DNA of 64,000 nucleotides from Chitinophaga rhizophila (GTDB taxonomy: Bacteria; Bacteroidota; Bacteroidia; Chitinophagales; Chitinophagaceae). Positions 60,816 through 64,000 of the stretch are shown here, in pieces (the first letter of the stretch is position 1; each line of letters begins with the position of its first letter). The notes under the pieces were generated by a model. The model was not told where the DNA came from and did no database searches. It was given only the letters and a program-made list of their open reading frames with translations. The translations under genes and the position numbers were made by a program. The DNA lies in the NCBI RefSeq assembly GCF_019492185.1, contig NZ_JAICCF010000005.1, forward strand, positions 434,001 to 498,000, read 5' to 3'.

Positions 60816-62168
60816 ATGCCGGAAGTAAAGAGATCATCTCAGGCACAGGAGATCATCCAGGATAACCTGGATTATACGTTATTCTCGTGGAGCAAACAGA
60901 AAGGTATCAGCCCCATTGCTGTGAAATATGCAGCAGGGGTATATCTCTATGACTATGATGACAAACGTTATCTGGACTTTTCATCAGGACTGATCAACGT
61001 TAACATCGGCCACGGTCACCCCAGGGTGGCTGCGGCCGTCATGAAGCAGATGCAGGAAGTGAGTTATGTTACTCCGGGATGCGTGACAGCCGCCCGCGGA
61101 CAACTGGGTAAGAAGCTGGCAGCGATCTCCCCCGGTAACCTCAGAAAGACGCTGTTCACCGTCTGCGGCGCAAGCGCTATAGAGAACGCTATTAAACTAG
61201 CCCGGTTATATACCGGCAGACATAAGATCATTACCCGTTACCGGGCTTTTCACGGCGCGTCTTATGCGGCAATGACTGCCGGCGGCGATCCGCGTAAACT
61301 GCCGCATGACAGTCAGCAGGTACCCAATATCATACACGTAGAAGACCCTTACTGCTACCGGTGCCCCTTCGGCCAGTCTCCGGATTCCTGTCACCGGGAA
61401 TGTGTAAGTCACGTAGAACGGGTGATCCAATTCGAGGGCCCTGAAAACGTGGCAGCCATCCTCATGGAAGGCGAAAGTGGTAGTTCCGGGTGTATCACCT
61501 ATCCGGCAGATTACCTGCCTAAAATCAGGGCTATCTGCGATAAATACGGCATCCTGCTGATTGCAGATGAGGTTATGAGTGGCTTCGGCAGGACCGGTAA
61601 GTGGTTTGGCTGTGACAACTATGGCGTGGTACCAGACATGATTGCTACCGCTAAAGGAATCACCGCAGGATATATCCCCCTCGGCGCATTGATTGTTAGC
61701 GACACAATAGCGTCCTTTTTTGACGATAAAACACTCTGGCTGGGGTTAACCTATTCAGCGCATCCTGTAGCCTGCGCAGCGGCCGTAGAAGTGCTGAATA
61801 TTTATGAAGACGAACATCTCATAGCAAATGCCGCCAACATGGGGCAATATATCGAACAGGAGATAGCGGCCATGCGGCTGCATCACCCCTGTATCGGCGA
61901 CTTCCGTAATACCGGTCTGCTGGGATGTATTGAACTGGTGAAGAACCGGGAGACCAGGGAACCTATGGTACCATTTAACGCCAGACCAGAAGAAATGAGC
62001 ATCATGAACCGGCTTGCGGCAAGGCTGAAGCAACTGGGTATGTACGCCTTCGTACGCTGGAACTACGTCTTCATTGCACCTCCGCTGAGTATTACGCGTA
62101 CACAGGTGGATGAAGGACTGGCAATGATAGACGATGCCTTGTCTATTGCAGATGAATATGTGGTATAA
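60816..62168 (+). CDS. Class III omega-aminotransferase
   Basis: A 450-residue PLP enzyme: YLYDYDDKRYLDFSSGLINVNIGHGHPRVAAAV, the cofactor-binding VCGASAIENAIKLARLYTGRHKIITRYRAFHGASYAAM, LLIADEVMSGFGRTGKWF and the Schiff-base Lys in ATAKGITAGYIPLGA. It probably transfers the amino group of beta-alanine or 3-aminoisobutyrate to an acceptor, giving the semialdehyde for the preceding dehydrogenase. It lies 27 bp after mmsA. Its last 60 bases start a 99-bp tandem repeat. Confidence 0.92.
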   Translation: MPEVKRSSQAQEIIQDNLDYTLFSWSKQKGISPIAVKYAAGVYLYDYDDKRYLDFSSGLINVNIGHGHPRVAAAVMKQMQEVSYVTPGCVTAARGQLGKKLAAISPGNLRKTLFTVCGASAIENAIKLARLYTGRHKIITRYRAFHGASYAAMTAGGDPRKLPHDSQQVPNIIHVEDPYCYRCPFGQSPDSCHRECVSHVERVIQFEGPENVAAILMEGESGSSGCITYPADYLPKIRAICDKYGILLIADEVMSGFGRTGKWFGCDNYGVVPDMIATAKGITAGYIPLGALIVSDTIASFFDDKTLWLGLTYSAHPVACAAAVEVLNIYEDEHLIANAANMGQYIEQEIAAMRLHHPCIGDFRNTGLLGCIELVKNRETREPMVPFNARPEEMSIMNRLAARLKQLGMYAFVRWNYVFIAPPLSITRTQVDEGLAMIDDALSIADEYVV

Positions 62169-62392
62169 AGAGGTATCCTCAGTGAATCATCTGCTAGTAG
62201 ATAGGTAGATGAAGGACTGGGAATAGTAGGTGATGTATTGTCTACCGCAGATGAATATGTGGTATAAAGGGGTAGCATCAATGAATCATCTGCTAGTAAA
62301 TAGGTTGATGAAGGACTGGGAATAGTAGATGATGTATTGTCTACCGCAGATGAATATGTGGTATAAAGAGGTAGCCTCAATGACTGATCTGC
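62109..62392 (+). repeat. 99-bp tandem repeat (2.9 copies) at a gene junction
   Basis: Copies begin at 62109, 62208 and 62307. Each spans the 3' end of the aminotransferase coding frame (DEGLxxxxDxLSxADEYVV, stop), the junction AAAGAGGTA-like sequence, and a start codon in the same register: GTG 62182, ATG 62281, ATG 62380. The last is the permease start. Period 99 bp equals 33 codons. Copies 2 and 3 are most alike. Confidence 0.9.
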
Positions 62393-63939
62393 TCACAATC
62401 TGTAATTCCGAAAGCATGACAGATAATCATGACATCCGCCCGCATATTTCCCGCTCCGGCCTGTATAGCGAAGACCTGGCACCCGTGCCGGTTAATCAGC
62501 GCACCTGGAATACCTGGAACTATGCAAGTCTGTGGATCAGCATGAGTCTCTGCATTCCGACCTATATGCTGGCCAGCTCGCTGATAGAAGGTGGGATGAA
62601 CTGGTGGCAGGCTATCCTGACGATCTTTGCCGGCAATACTGTGGTGTTGATCCCGATGATACTCAATGGACATGCAGGAGCGAAATATGGTATTCCTTTT
62701 CCGGTTTTCGCCCGCGCCAGTTTCGGTACCAGAGGCGCTAACATCCCGGCTATGCTGCGGGCAATCGTTGCCTGCGGATGGTTTGGTATCCAGACATGGA
62801 TAGGCGGTTTCGCGCTGTACCAGATGTTGCAGCTATGGCTACCCGGACTAGCTACCCTGCCGGCAGTATTTCCGGCTTCGTTCGGTCTTGCGACCGGCCC
62901 TGCCATCTGCTTCCTGGTATTCTGGTTGTTGAACATGTACATCGTATACCTGGGTATCGAAAGTATCCGTAAGCTGCTGGTGTTTAAGGCCATCTTCCTG
63001 CCAGTAGCAGTACTGGCCTTATTGTACTGGGCTATCAATGCCGTAGACGGTGGATTAGGACCCATCCTGCACCAGCCGTCAAAGTTTACTTCTAACGCGG
63101 CATTCTGGACATTTTTTATCCCCGGACTGACAGGTATGGTCGGCTTCTGGGCCACTCTGTCTTTGAATATCCCTGACTTCACGCGTTATGCCGTAAGTCA
63201 GCGTGCGCAGATCAAAGGCCAGGCATTGGGACTGCCTCCTTCCATGACGTTGTTTTCCTTTATCGGTGTAGTAGTTACCGGGGCGACCACTATCGTATAT
63301 GGCACGACCATCTGGGACCCGGTGGTACTGGCAGCAAGATTTGAGAACAAGCTGCTTGTCAGTATCGCCATGATCGCCGTTGCTATCTCCACACTGGCAA
63401 CTAACATTGCGGCTAATATTATCAGTCCGGCCAACGACTTTGCTAATCTAGCCCCGGAAAAGATCTCCTTCCGGACCGGTGGTTACTTCACAGGTATCAT
63501 CGGTATGCTGATCTTTCCCTGGAAACTGGTCGCAGATCCTACCGGGTATATATTTACCTGGTTGGTAGGATATTCAAGTCTGCTGGGACCTATAGGCGGC
63601 ATCATGATCGCTGATTATTACCTGGTCAGAAAGCAGCAGCTGGAAGTAGGTGAACTATATGATCCGGCGGGACGTTATAGTTTTTCAAATGGCTTCAACC
63701 GCCATGCTATGGTCGCTTTACTGCTGGGTATAGTGCCGAATATTCCGGGTTTTCTGGCCACCATCAGCTGGATACCGCCCGACGCGCTGCCGGGTTGGAT
63801 CATACAACTATACAGTTACGCGTGGTTTGTAGGTTTCTTTGTATCAGGTACCAGTTACTATTTTTCCATGCGCTCATATCATGTCATTACCAACACAGGA
63901 ACCAATAAACAGGAGGTGAACTATGTCGCTGCTGATTAA
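62380..63939 (+). CDS. NCS1-family nucleobase permease
   Basis: A 519-residue transporter with about 12 hydrophobic segments: NTWNYASLWISMSLCIPTYMLASSLIEGGMNW, the GAKYGIPFPVFARASFG loop, ACGWFGIQTWIGG, GFWATLSLNIPDFTRYA, and FLGPIGGIMIADYYLVRK-like text near the end. These are NCS1 (uracil/thymine/hydantoin/allantoin) family hallmarks. In this operon a pyrimidine or dihydropyrimidine is the likely cargo. The ATG at 62380 is chosen because AGAGG lies 9 bp upstream and earlier in-frame codons belong to the repeat; the ATG at 62416 is an alternative. Confidence 0.9.
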   Translation: MTDLLTICNSESMTDNHDIRPHISRSGLYSEDLAPVPVNQRTWNTWNYASLWISMSLCIPTYMLASSLIEGGMNWWQAILTIFAGNTVVLIPMILNGHAGAKYGIPFPVFARASFGTRGANIPAMLRAIVACGWFGIQTWIGGFALYQMLQLWLPGLATLPAVFPASFGLATGPAICFLVFWLLNMYIVYLGIESIRKLLVFKAIFLPVAVLALLYWAINAVDGGLGPILHQPSKFTSNAAFWTFFIPGLTGMVGFWATLSLNIPDFTRYAVSQRAQIKGQALGLPPSMTLFSFIGVVVTGATTIVYGTTIWDPVVLAARFENKLLVSIAMIAVAISTLATNIAANIISPANDFANLAPEKISFRTGGYFTGIIGMLIFPWKLVADPTGYIFTWLVGYSSLLGPIGGIMIADYYLVRKQQLEVGELYDPAGRYSFSNGFNRHAMVALLLGIVPNIPGFLATISWIPPDALPGWIIQLYSYAWFVGFFVSGTSYYFSMRSYHVITNTGTNKQEVNYVAAD

Positions 63940-64000
63940 AAACGGAAGAGTTATCACTGCTACAGACGACTATCAGGCAGATATCCTGGTAGAAGGAGAG
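63923..64000 (+). CDS. Dihydropyrimidinase/hydantoinase (partial, N-terminal)
   Basis: The first 26 codons, MSLLIKNGRVITATDDYQAD and ILVEGE, match the opening of dihydropyrimidinase-type amidohydrolases; the rest is beyond the window. It has a strong Shine-Dalgarno AGGAGGTG 5 bp upstream of the ATG and overlaps the permease stop by 17 bp, indicating coupling. The enzyme would open 5,6-dihydrouracil or dihydrothymine. Confidence 0.85.
   Translation, partial: MSLLIKNGRVITATDDYQADILVEGE

Noticed and set aside
62063..62380. 105-codon minus-strand frame with repeated LYTTYSSAVDNTSSTIPSPSSTYLLADDSL text
   Set aside because: It is the antisense reading of the 99-bp repeat; the plus strand carries the aminotransferase end and the permease start.

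Overview
The window looks like chromosomal DNA from a member of the Bacteroidota, most likely a Chitinophaga-type Chitinophagaceae. The grounds are promoter -7 boxes of the form TAnnTTTG in front of many genes, few strong Shine-Dalgarno sequences, Bacteroidota-restricted proteins (a DUF6089 outer-membrane-type protein, a 565-residue RNR alpha chain, a MacB-like FtsX permease), and GH2/GH43 carbohydrate enzymes. I see no rRNA, tRNA, CRISPR array, transposase or prophage gene. The genus is inference.

Layout. 1-2061: RND efflux pump, inner-membrane subunit cut by the window edge, plus its lipoprotein adaptor. 2219-5792: small envelope proteins, including a lipoprotein resembling the PliI lysozyme-inhibitor family (a paralogue lies at 43210) and a three-gene set with BON, SH3 and YidB/DUF937-like proteins. 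6167-12880: a complete SUF iron-sulfur assembly operon headed by an NADPH-FMN-reductase-like gene (then sufA-B-C-D-S-E-T). It is divergent from a SufR-like regulator (12973-13635), and a palindrome lies between them. 13725-13802: an 11-bp tandem repeat, with a related array at 52361. 13962-17649: EamA permease, two GNAT acetyltransferases, AI-2E-type permease, AraC regulator. 18025-26999: DUF6089 protein, UbiD-family decarboxylase with an overlapping exported protein, prfC, MacB-like permease, tsaD, trmN6. 27000-27654: non-coding, with a nested inverted repeat. 27655-33536: lysine/saccharopine/alanine-dehydrogenase-like enzyme, esterase with AraC regulator, exonuclease III, small exported and VOC proteins.

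33664-39059: the imuA-imuB-dnaE2 translesion mutagenesis cassette, with clustered palindromic half-sites upstream. 39174-48024: AraC regulator, an SDR oxidoreductase interrupted by an in-frame stop, amidohydrolase, PliI-like lipoprotein, DHA2 drug exporter, membrane protein, SRPBCC protein, zinc alcohol dehydrogenase. 48135-50846: class I ribonucleotide reductase (nrdA, nrdB), with no ATP-cone in either chain. 51261-57709: thioredoxin-reductase-like flavoprotein under a 33-bp palindrome, GH2 and GH43 enzymes, Old Yellow Enzyme. 58169-59206: a trypsin-like protein with no signal peptide. 59331-64000: an apparent reductive pyrimidine-degradation operon (semialdehyde dehydrogenase, class III aminotransferase, NCS1 permease, dihydropyrimidinase), with a 99-bp tandem duplication at one gene junction.

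The most distinctive observations are regulatory or structural. They are the SufR-like operator overlapping both the suf promoter and the regulator's own TTG start; the half-site array before imuA; the palindrome over the flavoprotein promoter; the 99-bp repeat that reproduces a translation start three times; and the in-frame stop in the SDR gene. I did not find a convincing wholly new multi-gene system.
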